Counted from the first letter of the stretch, positions 1 through 9,195 are shown. The stretch is 64,000 nt of DNA from Bradyrhizobium sp. NAS80.1 (GCF_001908205.1 NZ_LGHL01000012.1:1-64000); one strand, 5' to 3'. A program made the numbers and translations. Notes: generated by a model not told the origin, from the letters alone.

Positions 1-137
1 CCGGATCACCCCGCCAGGCGCATCCACGAACTGCTGCCCTGGAATTGGCAGCCTCAAAGCGTCGCTCACGCCGCTTAAGCGCTGATCAGCCTTCCGCCAA
101 AAAACGGCCTAGCCGGGGGCCTTCGCCGGATGCGTAC
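1..137 (+). mobile_element. 3' end of an IS66-family insertion sequence (transposase C-terminus and right end)
   Basis: Frame 1 is open from the window edge to TAA at 76-78 and reads HPARRIHELLPWNW near its end. This is the characteristic C-terminus of IS66-family transposases (TnpC), so the gene starts outside the window. The sequence CCGGATGCGTAC at 126-137 looks like an IS66 right terminal inverted repeat (GTACGC... on the other strand), which would place the element's end near 137. The family call rests on the 25 residues seen; the exact end is inferred because the left end is not in the window. Confidence 0.7.
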
Positions 138-419
138 CCTCAACGAGACCGACATCAAGGCAATGTCGCGCTACGACACGCAACGCAGCGACTACTACCG
201 GGACGAACAGACGAACACTACATCCGTATGGGTTGACCGGCTCAAACTGACGAATTCAGACCCCACCCAGGGTCGGGGGCGGCGCCCGTTCCGTCATGCT
301 GTTGCATATCGGCAACAATTACCGGTTACGCTTCAGGTTAGCGCGACGATTCGTTGGTCTGAATCGTTAATAAATGTACGTTACTGTTATTGGGACGAGG
401 TGGGGGTACCAACCGTTAT

Positions 420-1652
420 ATGCTGCGAGGATGCGGGAGGATCGTTGCTGGTCTTTTGGCGCTATCTAGCGCTGGGTGCATCATCACGCCTGGATCCGGA
501 CCATTGTCGACCGACGTCCGATCGGCATCGGAAGGAGTCGAGCCCGCCAGCCTCCCTTACGCCCTGGTCAAGCTGACACCCGAGGTTGTCGAAGTTCTCG
601 GCCGCTATACGCCAAGGCTGTCCTCGGCCTTTGCCGCCAAGACGCCGCCCAAGGCGTTCCGCTTCGGCGTAGGCGACACGGTCAGCGTCACCATATTCGA
701 ATCCGGAGCTGGCGGCCTCTTTACGTCCGACGCCGGCATCCGCGCCGGCAACTTCGTCACGGTACCAAACCAGGCAGTGGACGAGAAGGGTTACATTGCC
801 GTTCCGTACGCAGGCACCATCCGGGCACTGGGCCGCACCCCTTCGGAGATGCGTGACGAGATCACGGACAAACTCAAGAGCCGGGCTCTCGAACCACAAG
901 TTGTCGTGGCTTTGGCTGAGCAAAACACGTCCTTGATCAGCGTCCTTGGCGACGTGCGGGCTGGCGGCCGTTTCCGCGCGAGCCCGTCCGGCGAGCGCAT
1001 TGTCGATGCCATCGCGCGCGCCGGCGGCCCCGTAACGCAAGGCTATGACATGTGGGTGTCGCTCGAACGCACGGGACACCGGGCAAGCGTTCCGTTCGGC
1101 GCGTTGATGTACGAGCCTTCCAACAATATCTTTGTGCTGCCGAACGACATCATCTATCTCTATAGCCAACCGCAAACTTTTGTCGCGTTCGGCGCGTCTG
1201 GCTTTCAGGGGCAATTCAAGTTCGACGCATGGCGTATTTCGCTTGCCGAGGCAGTCGGCAAGCAGGGCGGCATGAACGATGGATTGGCCGATCCATCCTC
1301 GGTCTTCCTCTATCGGGGCGAAACGCGGGAGGTGGCCAAGGAAATGGGTGTCGATTGCAGGCCCTTTAAGGGCCCGATCATTCCCATCATCTATCTGATC
1401 AATTTACGCGATCCGTCGGGCTATTTCCTCGCTCAAACCTTCGAAATGCGGAACAAGGACGTCATCTACACGTCCAACGCGGCAGCAGTCGAGACCACCA
1501 AATTCCTGATCTTCCTGCGAACGATCATGGCCACGGTAAACGACCCGATCATCTACGCCACCAACGCGTACGCGCTGAAAGCCGCCGCCTCTGGCACCGG
1601 ATCACCCACGATCATCACGACGCCCCAGCCGATTACCAGTACGGTTCGCTAG
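420..1652 (+). CDS. Polysaccharide export outer-membrane lipoprotein (Wza/OtnA-like)
   Basis: About 410 residues. Start chosen at ATG 420 because the protein then begins with a short basic stretch, a hydrophobic segment and the lipobox SAGC (Cys at about residue 20), i.e. a signal peptidase II signal. An in-frame ATG at 390 would extend the n-region by ten residues. Residues about 80-175 match a Poly_export domain (FGVGDTVSVTIFES) and about 180-290 an SLBB-like segment (ISVLGDVRAGG). Family members form the outer-membrane channel for exo- or capsular polysaccharide. The nearby sugar transferase (3875-5354) fits an exopolysaccharide locus, but no polymerase, flippase or chain-length gene is nearby, so the locus looks incomplete. 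Confidence 0.88.
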   Translation: MLRGCGRIVAGLLALSSAGCIITPGSGPLSTDVRSASEGVEPASLPYALVKLTPEVVEVLGRYTPRLSSAFAAKTPPKAFRFGVGDTVSVTIFESGAGGLFTSDAGIRAGNFVTVPNQAVDEKGYIAVPYAGTIRALGRTPSEMRDEITDKLKSRALEPQVVVALAEQNTSLISVLGDVRAGGRFRASPSGERIVDAIARAGGPVTQGYDMWVSLERTGHRASVPFGALMYEPSNNIFVLPNDIIYLYSQPQTFVAFGASGFQGQFKFDAWRISLAEAVGKQGGMNDGLADPSSVFLYRGETREVAKEMGVDCRPFKGPIIPIIYLINLRDPSGYFLAQTFEMRNKDVIYTSNAAAVETTKFLIFLRTIMATVNDPIIYATNAYALKAAASGTGSPTIITTPQPITSTVR

Positions 1653-1875
1653 TGTGCGGCGCGACGCCAAGTCGGCATGATCACCTGTCCCATCTGCTTC
1701 GGGGCCGCGCAGCGACATCGCCATCCCCTTGATCGGCCGGCATTCCTTTCCGGTTGTATACCGGATGAACCACAGCCGATGCGAGTCAGGCCATAGGCTC
1801 CGCGATCGTCGTCCCGGGGGCTCATTGCTCAATATGCACTGCATGTACGCGCGAGCCGCGCTTTGCCGTCAGATG

Positions 1876-2050
1876 CGGGCCGATTGTCTCTCCTGGACCA
1901 TCGTGGTCCTTCCCAGCGGTGCCGCCGGTGCCGTCAACACCGGCGCCGCACCCTCGCCTAGCACCGGCACAGGCTTCGCGATCGTCGGCCTGATGATGCT
2001 GATCGGAGGTCGTGTCGTCGTGTGGCCCTTGCTAAAGGCATGCACGCGAC
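1876..2050 (+). pseudogene. Decayed fragment of a polyprenyl glycosylphosphotransferase N-terminus
   Basis: Translation of this stretch (CLSWTIVV... then FAIVGLMMLIGGRVVVW) aligns with the membrane N-terminus of the sugar transferase at 3875-5354 (CLCWAVVF... then FAVVGLVMLIGQRVFVR). The resemblance is also clear at DNA level around the LIG-RV motif and the following GCTAAAGG. No flanking start or catalytic domain is present, so this is a remnant of a second copy. It sits just before a convergent H-NS gene, the same arrangement as the fuller copy. Confidence 0.6.
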
Positions 2051-2104
2051 CTCCGGAGCTGCCATTGCGCCGACCCGATGTCGGGGATTTATGGCTCTCC
2101 AGGA

Positions 2105-2473
2105 TCAGGCGCGTTGCCGGCCCTTGGACCCCCCCTCGCTGATCCGAAACTCTTCGATCTGCCTTCCTGATTTCATCGCGGCGACAAGCCAGCGGGGCAG
2201 CTTGCCGCGTCCCGACCAGGTCTCGGAGGTCTTCGGATTGCGGTACTTTGGGAGCACTCTCGGATACTTTCGCCGCGGCTTCTCGCGCCGGAGCGTGCGA
2301 GCATCACCCGAATCCGGCATGTCAGCCACGCCTTGGCTAAGAACCGCCAGTCTCTTCTCAAGTTCGCGCTTCTCTGCCTCCATCCGGGCCGACAGTATAG
2401 CGCTGATCTTCTCGTGAAGTGACCAGAGATCACCAAGAGGCATGGACTTGAGTTCGATTTCTTTAGCCGACAT
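2105..2473 (-). CDS. H-NS histone-like DNA-binding protein (copy 1)
   Basis: 122 residues. The N-terminus is a helical oligomerisation region (LWSLHEKISAIL, then a charged helix ending LEKRLAVL). The C-terminus carries the alphaproteobacterial H-NS/HvrA DNA-binding signature, with YRNP followed by TWSGRGKLPRWL at about residues 85-105. Such proteins coat AT-rich, often horizontally acquired DNA and silence it. It is about 80 percent identical by eye to copy 2 (5554-5916). Upstream (2474-2600) is AT-rich. It lies convergent to the sugar-transferase remnant. The ATG at 2473 has a modest GGGGAC upstream. Confidence 0.88.
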   Translation of the reverse strand: MSAKEIELKSMPLGDLWSLHEKISAILSARMEAEKRELEKRLAVLSQGVADMPDSGDARTLRREKPRRKYPRVLPKYRNPKTSETWSGRGKLPRWLVAAMKSGRQIEEFRISEGGSKGRQRA

Positions 2474-2797
2474 GCGCTTGTCCCCGGCGCCACGCCCATA
2501 TAATGGGCTGTCATATTTCCTTGTTTAATTTGCAATAGAGGAAAAACAAAGAAATTACTGAGGCAAACTCAGGAGAAATTAGCCATTTTGCACAATTTTG
2601 TGCGAACAGCCTGTTCCAGAAGCTGCACCTAGCGAGGACAACTCGCAATAAAATCTACCGCCTAATTCAAAAGGGGTAGATGGCGCAGAATTCGCGCAGG
2701 CCTCTCGGATTTCAGAACTGGCAACGAACTCGAGCGGGAGAAAAAACCAGAGGCCGCACTGGAACACGCAACTGCCGGGCGGCGGAGGGGCTAGCAG

Positions 2798-2977
2798 CGC
2801 TTCTTCAACCCTGCCCTTACCAGCGGGCCATTGTCGGCGCCCTTGAGCGCGAGCGCCGGCAGCAACGGCGTCTATGCCTATGGCGGCACAAGCACGACCG
2901 GGCTGCTTCCGAGCAACACGTTCAACTCCGCCAATTACTTGGCCGACGTTGTGTTCCAACCACAAGTGGTCGGCTAG
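2798..2977 (+). pseudogene. C-terminal remnant of a DUF4082 secreted protein
   Basis: The frame ending at TAG 2975-2977 reads PLSAPLSASAGSNGVYAYGG then NTFNSANYLADVVF, the usual ending of DUF4082 domains (PLTAP...GNGVYRYG...FNASNYWVDVVF). These domains occur in large secreted or surface proteins of rhizobia. An in-frame TAG at 2792-2794 precedes it and no start is available, so only about 58 codons survive. Probably part of the same class of decayed surface proteins as 7924-8415. Confidence 0.6.
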
Positions 2978-3874
2978 TCTGGATGAAAGTGAGGCAGCAA
3001 AGATTTGCTGCCTGTGACCGTGCTGAACGGATTGCCCAGTCGAGCAAAGGGGCGCTCCTCGATGCGGATCGAATTTTCCGATGTCGTGGTGATGAGCGAG
3101 AACTCGGAGTTGCCGGAAACGATGCGCGCGACGCGCCGGAAAATCATCGCTGCACGCAATCCGGACATGCCTGATCGAATCCGATTTCGGCAAAGCTGCT
3201 GCGATCGGCTTGCTAGGTATCGGCACAACATCATCGCCACTGTGCAGGTGGCGTCACAAGTCGCCCCTCTGCGGTAGGTAACCGAGGCACTGGCCTCTGG
3301 AGTTTTCCCATCGAACGTCTCGGATGACCGCCTCCCTGACGTGGCCGCTGCACCGAAATTTGACCTGAACTACCGTGGATTAGCGCCGGCATGCGCCAAG
3401 CCGGTGCCTTCTTCCCGCTCGGCTTTGTGCGCAAGAACTATGAGGTGAACGTGCTTCTACCGCGCCAACTCACGCAAGAGTTCAGCCGCCGATCGGTCGA
3501 CATCAAGAAGGGCAAGGTCATGCTCTCGTCTTCAATGAGCGACTTGTTTCGCCGGCCAACCAGGTAACCCGTCTCGAGCTCGAGCGGCTCGCGGTTCCGG
3601 CGCGGCGCGCTCCCGGGCGCCTCTCCTGGATGATCGGCGCCGCGCACCAACGCTCCATCCACGGAAGTCAATTGATGCATTGCGAGATCGCAGTTTCCGG
3701 AAGCAGACCCTTCGGGTTCTGAGGCCCTGTCTCCCGCGCGCACGAGTGCCCACGGAAGCCCCCGGGGCGAGCGGCTGGGTATTTAATATTTAATTATTTT
3801 AAGCTAGCGACCCGCGCCACTTTAGGATATTTAATACTTCATTAAATACCAACCGCGAACGAATAGATTTACCA
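2978..3874 (+). other. Gene-poor stretch upstream of the sugar transferase
   Basis: No supported gene. A 58-codon frame from ATG 3391 to TAA near 3567 (starts MRQAGAFFPLGFVRK) has no recognised family and an in-frame stop at 3361-3363. The last part, about 3780-3874, is markedly AT-rich (TATTTAATATTTAATTATTTT), looks like the promoter region of the following gene and would be a natural H-NS target. The rest reads as decayed coding DNA. Confidence 0.5.
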
Positions 3875-5354
3875 ATGATTTCAAAGACTCGCATTATTCC
3901 AATCGACACTCACAGCGAGATGGCAAGATCCGCGCTCGGTTCAATGATGAGGGCCAATCGGAAATGGCCGATAAGCTACAGATCAATCGAGGCAATGGTG
4001 ATTTGTGGCGACCTGTTCGCGATCCTGATTGCCAGCATCCTTTCTACCCTGCTTTTCCCCGCGCATGGTGTCTGGACTGCAACCGACATCGGCAGGGCCA
4101 TCGGTTCGGCCATTGTCGTCTCGGCCCTTTGCGTCTCGCTCCTGAAGACGCGGGGCATGCATACCCCGGCCGAGTTGCTTGATTTGGGCCATCAGGTCCA
4201 TGCGGTGTGCCTTTGCTGGGCGGTCGTATTCCTTCTACTGGCCGCAGCGGTCAGCGCCCTCAACTTAGGATCCGAACTTTTCCACGGCGCCGGCGCTACG
4301 TTTGCTGTCGTCGGACTGGTGATGTTGATCGGACAGCGCGTTTTTGTGAGGGCGCTGGTGCTAAAGGGCCTCAGCGAGCGCAAATTCTCGGGGGGGAAAT
4401 ATCATACTGCTCACCGATCAGGCGCGATCACGCGAAACCGGGCTGGCACGGACGCTTACAGCACTTGGTTTTCGCGTAGGCGGATCGTTTTGCCTGCCTC
4501 GAACAGGCGCGAGCTCGAACCATCGCAAGCGGCTAATTGATGTCGTCGTCAGGCATGCCCGAGGCACCGACATCGAAGAGGTCATCGTCGAGGCGGATCC
4601 GAACCGGTGGCCCGAACTGCGCGAATTCATTGCAGAGCTTAGAGTTTTGCCAGTTCCCGTAGTGTTCGTTCCGGTCGGAGCCGGGTCGGAAATGTTCGGC
4701 CGGCCGACGCGAGATTTCAGAAATGCCGTCGGTGTCGAGGTACAGCGCAGACCCCTCACGCACGTCGAATGCGCTGCCAAGCGATGCATCGACATAATTG
4801 GGGCTGGAATCTGCCTGATCCTGCTGATGCCTCCTTTGGCGCTGATCGCTGCCGCCATCAAATTGGACTCCGCCGGACCTGTTTTCTTCAGGCAGCAGCG
4901 CTGCGGCTTCAATGGCCGCAGCTTCACGATCTACAAATTTCGCACCATGCGGGTGTTGGAGGATGGCTGCTCGGTTATCCAAGCGGCCCCCCGTGACCGT
5001 CGCGTGACCAGGGTCGGCAGATGGCTTCGCAGGACGAGCGTTGACGAACTGCCGCAACTTCTGAACGTACTGGAGGGAAGCATGTCGCTGGTCGGACCAC
5101 GACCGCACGCGATAGCGCATGATACCGAGTTTGACCTTGCCGTGCAGCAGTACGCCTATCGACGGCGGGTGAAGCCCGGGCTGACTGGCTGGGCCCAGAT
5201 ACATGGTAGCCGCGGTCCGACGCCAACGAGGGCGTTAATCGAACAGCGGGTCACGTATGATCTCTGGTACATCGACAATTGGAGCCTTCAACTGGATCTT
5301 GCGATCCTTCTCCGGACTCCAATGGAGGTGTTGCGATCGCGTAATGCCTTCTGA
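3875..5354 (+). pseudogene. Exopolysaccharide polyprenyl glycosylphosphotransferase (ExoY/WbaP type), frameshifted
   Basis: Two open frames together make one protein. 3875-4540 encodes the membrane N-terminus (several hydrophobic helices, FAVVGLVMLIGQRVF). From about 4397 a different frame continues to TGA 5352-5354 with the bacterial sugar transferase domain: KRCIDIIGAG, a membrane helix, [27 protein letters not shown] and PGLTGWAQ. The break is in a run of seven G at 4390-4396; reading six G restores one frame of about 492 codons, the usual family size. The intact enzyme transfers a sugar-1-phosphate to undecaprenyl phosphate, the first step of polysaccharide assembly. The downstream piece alone (ATG 4647) would keep the catalytic domain. 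Whether this is mutation, phase variation or a sequence error cannot be told here. Confidence 0.85.
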
Positions 5355-5553
5355 AGCGCAATTGGCAATCACGTCGCGCTTTGGATCCGGTTCCGACGCC
5401 TCCTGCAATCGTACAGAAGATCATGGAGCAATGGGCGATCATAGCGCAGCGGCTTCAGTGGCGATCGCTGGCGTGGGCGCCCGTCATTGGCAACTCAACC
5501 GAGTTCGTCAATCGACCTTGCGCGTCTCGATGCGTCAATACGCATGTCCGAAA

Positions 5554-5916
5554 TCAGGCCCTTCGGCGACCTTTAGCGCCAGTGTCGCCGATACGAAACT
5601 CCTCGATCTTCTTCCCGGATTTCATGGCTGCCACGAGCCATCGAGGAAGTTTGCCCCGCCCCGACCAGGTCTCGGATGTCTTTGGATTGCGATACTTCGG
5701 AAGCACTCTCGGATATTTCCGACGCGGCTTCTCCCTCTGCAGGGCGTCCATTGCATCGGGGCGGCTCACCACGCCCCGGCTCAAGACCGCCAGACGCTTC
5801 TCCAATTCTCGCTTTTCCGCCTCGATACGCGTCGCCAAGATCGCACTGATCTGCTCGTGCAGGGACCAGAGATGATCGAGCGACATCGCCTCAAGTTCGG
5901 TTTTGCTTAACGTCAT
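5554..5916 (-). CDS. H-NS histone-like DNA-binding protein (copy 2)
   Basis: 120 residues from ATG 5916, chosen because it aligns residue for residue with copy 1 (MTLSKTELEAM against MSAKEIELKSM); upstream ATGs at 5922, 5931, 5934 and 5961 are also in frame. Contains the same N-terminal helical region (DHLWSLHEQISAIL) and C-terminal YRNP...TWSGRGKLPRWL DNA-binding signature. Convergent to the sugar transferase, mirroring copy 1 and the transferase remnant. Upstream DNA (5940-6045) is AT-rich. Likely a xenogeneic silencer acting on this locus or elsewhere. Confidence 0.88.
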   Translation of the reverse strand: MTLSKTELEAMSLDHLWSLHEQISAILATRIEAEKRELEKRLAVLSRGVVSRPDAMDALQREKPRRKYPRVLPKYRNPKTSETWSGRGKLPRWLVAAMKSGKKIEEFRIGDTGAKGRRRA

Positions 5917-6046
5917 GCTCATTCCGCGCATCATTCCTGACTGTGTGTCATATGACCTCATTCCTTTTTTTTCAAGTGGCTTATACGCCTGAAAGGCGCT
6001 TGAAATTTAATATGCTAATAACTGTCCCGGAGCCCTAAATTTAGAC

Positions 6047-6349
6047 TTACCCGGTTCGATATCTAGCCTCACAGCCAGGAGCGCCGCACAGGAGGTCCCC
6101 ATTCCGTGACGCCGACGCCGGCCGCTGCCGCCTTTGAATTGTGACACAAGGCCCGGGGACCACGCCCTTGATGCGTCGCCCCACCCACGGACGTAGGCGC
6201 GAGCGTATCAACTGGATATCCCTCAAAGCCAACCGCCGAAGCTCGATCTGGGCCTTCAGCGTTGGGATGTCGCACAATTCGCGCGTCGGAACAATGAAAC
6301 AACCAATGACTGCACCAAGGTCGGAAAGAGGGGCTTCAACTTGGGTCAT
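6047..6349 (-). CDS. Possible small hypothetical protein
   Basis: 100-codon frame starting MTQVEAPLSDLGAVIGCF, with GGGAGC about seven bases before the ATG. The first 55 residues look helical and protein-like (LKAQIELRRLALRDIQLI); the C-terminal half is arginine-rich and low quality. No family recognised. It resembles in size and orientation the small gene at 6955-7194 but no clear homology is visible. It may be a truncated or spurious frame. Confidence 0.3.
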   Translation of the reverse strand: MTQVEAPLSDLGAVIGCFIVPTRELCDIPTLKAQIELRRLALRDIQLIRSRLRPWVGRRIKGVVPGPCVTIQRRQRPASASRNGDLLCGAPGCEARYRTG

Positions 6350-6577
6350 TACCAGCTCCCTACACTACAAACTTAAAACTCGCATCCAATTCTCAATTTG
6401 TGCACAAGCGGGCCGCCTCGCAGCATGCCTCGAAACAACCTTTTATCAAGCATTAAATAATGGCATAATATTTAAATGATGATAATGCCTACTTTCTGAC
6501 GACCAAGAACTGTTCGAAAGAGAGCTGTATCTGCAGAAAAACATTTGGCCCAAGTATTATCCGATGAAGAGCGCGCG

Positions 6578-6934
6578 ATGCACAAATCCGATTTGGATGC
6601 CATGGCTTTTGATGATCTTTGGCTCCTCCACGAGGAGGTCACTAGGATTCTGTCGGAAAAGATCCGGGCAGAGAAACTAGAGCTGGAGAAACGTTTGGCT
6701 CAGCTCACCCCTTCCAACCCGGTTTCACAAAGCGGCCAGTCACTCGGAACCGAGCGAGCCCGCCGCCCGTATCGCAAGGCGACTCCAAAGTACTTCAACC
6801 CGATGCAACCGGGCGAAACCTGGTCCGGCCGAGGCAAGCAGCCCCGATGGCTGACCGCCGCCCTGCAATCCGGGCACAAGCTTGAGGAGTTCGCGATCGA
6901 AGCAAGCGACGAGGGAAGCGAAAAGCCGACCTAG
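6578..6934 (+). CDS. H-NS histone-like DNA-binding protein (copy 3, diverged)
   Basis: 118 residues from ATG 6578 (MHKSDLDAMAFDDLW), placed to match the other copies; ATG-like starts from 6545 would add eleven residues. N-terminal oligomerisation helices (LWLLHEEVTRIL, KLELEKRLAQL) and C-terminal YFNP...ETWSGRGKQPRWL are present. It differs from copies 1 and 2 across the linker and tail (ends EGSEKPT), so it is an older paralogue. It has the opposite orientation to the others and an AT-rich upstream region (6420-6490). Confidence 0.87.
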   Translation: MHKSDLDAMAFDDLWLLHEEVTRILSEKIRAEKLELEKRLAQLTPSNPVSQSGQSLGTERARRPYRKATPKYFNPMQPGETWSGRGKQPRWLTAALQSGHKLEEFAIEASDEGSEKPT

Positions 6935-6954
6935 GCGCGCCGTCGTGGCCAGGG

Positions 6955-7194
6955 TCAACTGTGCAACTGCGGACCGAATCTCGCCTCTTCGCGCGCATGA
7001 GCAATGTGTCTGGCGAGGTTGGCACGAATGCCCGATATCTCACCGAGAAGGACGTCACACAGTTGAATTCGACAAGAAATGACGGTGGGAGTCGCCCCCT
7101 CACCATTCAATTGATAAAGCCGGGCTTGAGCCAGCCTGATCGTTTGGAGGGAACTCCAAAGGGAAGTGCTACCAGAGTCATAAACACCGGTCAT
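6955..7194 (-). CDS. Small hypothetical protein
   Basis: 79 residues, MTGVYDSGSTSLWSSLQ..., ending FGPQLHS. Start ATG 7194 chosen because AGGAGG lies about eight bases upstream, a strong ribosome-binding site; longer frames from 7452 lack this. The sequence is mostly amphipathic helix with two cysteines (VISCRIQLCDVL) and no signal peptide. No family recognised. It is convergent with H-NS copy 3 (stop 6934), separated by 20 bases. Confidence 0.6.
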   Translation of the reverse strand: MTGVYDSGSTSLWSSLQTIRLAQARLYQLNGEGATPTVISCRIQLCDVLLGEISGIRANLARHIAHAREEARFGPQLHS

Positions 7195-7291
7195 TGCTTC
7201 GCTTCCTCCTGCCCATACAAAAAGAAATAAAAATCTCAGGTGAATAATAAAGCCAAAAAAAAATAACCGACAGTCGTCCGAGGCGCCTGTT

Positions 7292-7519
7292 TCATCCTCT
7301 CGCGATCGGCGCCTCGCTCCTCGCATTCTGATGGAATCTAGATACATCGTGCTTGCCAACGTTAGCAAGGATCCGTAGGTGACCCAACGTGCCCCGGAAC
7401 ACATTGCATCGGCTACACCGCACGGGCGTCGAAGAAGGAGCCCCTTCGGCAAAATCGAAGCAGACGCTCAGAGAACTGCAAGCTTCACAAATTAACGCAA
7501 ATTCGGCGCGGGAATCCAT
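7292..7519 (-). CDS. Small putative zinc-ribbon protein
   Basis: 75 residues. Two CxxC pairs, CEAC near residue 12 and CSRC near residue 35, followed by RGTLGHLRIL, suggest a one-zinc ribbon. ATG 7519 has AAGGAT about nine bases upstream. No known function; small single-ribbon proteins of this shape are common in Bradyrhizobium. Upstream (7520-7803) is AT-rich and holds no gene I can support. Confidence 0.55.
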   Translation of the reverse strand: MDSRAEFALICEACSSLSVCFDFAEGAPSSTPVRCSRCNVFRGTLGHLRILANVGKHDVSRFHQNARSEAPIARG

Positions 7520-7923
7520 AACTGGCGATCCTTATCCCGAATTTCAATTGAAATGAAACCACGCCGGCTAACCAGCCGAGAGGTTTCGCGGCACTAATCT
7601 TCTGAAACGAACTTCATCGAATATCTAAATTGCCTGATTGCCTCATACGCTGCGTCAACAACGCGCATGAGGCTCGCTGATTGAAGGGATTGACCCCATC
7701 GCAGAATTTAATATCATTTTTGACTTGCTGCAATCCCCACTCGAGCACTATTTTAAAATAGTATTAACCGCGTTATTCACTGCAGACATTATCATCCATT
7801 ACTTTGCGTCGAGCGTTGAAGATGGAGACTTCGGCTCGAAATCCTCATAGGGGCGCAGCTTCGACTCGGCACGCTGACTGTCTCTCATCACATCCGTTTC
7901 GGCTTTGCGATAGAGCGGGCATC

Positions 7924-8415
7924 ATGAGTTCATTAAAGGCGATTTCCGGGTGGCATCACCTGGCTCTCGAACGGCGGACTTGGCAGAACATATTTCAAAG
8001 CGTGACGAAGACGGCGACGTCCGTCAGCTTTGGCGCGGCAGCGGGTACAGCTTCACGCACATTCGCATATACGGTCAACGGAAAAAACGCCGCCGTACAA
8101 ATTTTGCGGCTGGCGATCGACACGCCGAGGGATGGCTTCAGCCGTGCGATGCGTGTTGGTGCAGGCAACACCTCGACCGCACCGCTTCACAGCGGCAACG
8201 ACGCCCCGAACCTGGTCAGCCTACCCCCCAACCAGGAGCCAACCGTCGGGTCGCCATTCTCTCTGACACTGCCGGCCGCAATCTTCATTGACGTCGATGC
8301 CGGCAATACGCTCGCCGATGCGGCAACCGCCGCTAGCGGGACGGTTCCGCCCAGCCGGGTCACATTCAACGCATCGACACGCACATTCAGCGCTCCCCCC
8401 CGCATCAGCCGATGA
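7924..8415 (+). pseudogene. Remnant of a cadherin/dystroglycan-type Ig-domain surface protein
   Basis: Residues near the 3' end read EPTVGSPFSLTLPAAIFIDV, then DAGNTLADAAT and VTFNASTRTFSAPP. This is the pattern of dystroglycan-type cadherin-like (He_PIG/CADG) domains, usually repeated many times in large secreted proteins. The frame stops right after the domain at 8415 instead of continuing into the next repeat, and the N-terminal half has no signal peptide. It is best read as a decayed fragment; the 288 bases that follow (8416-8703) hold only a low-quality frame. Confidence 0.5.
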
Positions 8416-8703
8416 TCGGGCCGATGCCGAGCTCCAACCCCAACTTAAGGACAAAGACGCGCCGGGATCGATGGCGAGCCGAAACAAGTTACTCGAATCC
8501 GCGCTTCCCTCGACGCATGTCTCGCCCCAAGCGAAAACGGGTTCGACCCGGAAATTTGGCGCGATCGCAACGACCCCTTTCCTCCCTGGTGCGCCTGAAG
8601 TTGTGACGGCGAACCAGATCCTTGGGCCGCAGAGATAGATCGCAAGCGAAGCGCATAAGACTAGATACTTCTACCCCACATTTCATCACGAAGGCTATCC
8701 ACC

Positions 8704-9159
8704 ATGGCTAAGCCAACCATTCAACGAGGTTCAACGGGACAGCTCGTTAAGGACGCTCAGCAGGCGCTGGTTGATCGGGGCTACTGGATAGGAACGGCGG
8801 GAGTGGACGGCAAGTTTGGAAATCATACTTTTCGCGGCGTCATCGATTACCAAAGTGATCGGTCGGAAGGCGAACATTGGGCCTTTTCGTTTCCTCTCGA
8901 AGTTGACGGCGTTGTGGGTCCGCAGACCTGGGGCAGACTACTCCCCGATACTATTAAACAAGGCGACAAGGGTGCAGGCGTGAGACTTGCGCAGTGGATC
9001 CTCAAGGATGCAGGCCTTCCTAACTGGGATCCCGGGCTCGTCGACGGTGATTTCGGTCCGAACACTACGCGAGCAGTGACCAACTTCCAGATAGACAACG
9101 GAATCACACCGGCCAACGGTGAAGTTGGACCCGAGACCTGGCTGTGGCTCTGGGGTTGA
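8704..9159 (+). CDS. Peptidoglycan-binding domain protein (two PG_binding_1 repeats)
   Basis: 151 residues with no signal peptide. Two peptidoglycan-binding repeats are visible: residues about 5-80 (RGSTGQLVKDAQQALVDRGY, VDGKFGNHT, VDGVVGPQTWGRL) and about 85-150 (GDKGAGVRLAQWIL, VDGDFGPNTTRAV, GEVGPETW). No catalytic domain is attached, so it probably targets or caps the cell wall, or is the binding half of a phage-type lysin. ATG 8704 follows a typical leader. It lies among decayed surface-protein remnants, suggesting accessory origin. Confidence 0.82.
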   Translation: MAKPTIQRGSTGQLVKDAQQALVDRGYWIGTAGVDGKFGNHTFRGVIDYQSDRSEGEHWAFSFPLEVDGVVGPQTWGRLLPDTIKQGDKGAGVRLAQWILKDAGLPNWDPGLVDGDFGPNTTRAVTNFQIDNGITPANGEVGPETWLWLWG

Positions 9160-9195
9160 CGAAATTCCGGAGCTCACCTTCGAGACTTCTCTGTA

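Noticed and set aside
462..1214. 250-codon reverse frame
   Set aside because: Antisense to the export lipoprotein gene; no start signal.
5355..5553. Forward frames overlapping the H-NS gene region
   Set aside because: They are antisense to H-NS copy 2; no homology seen.
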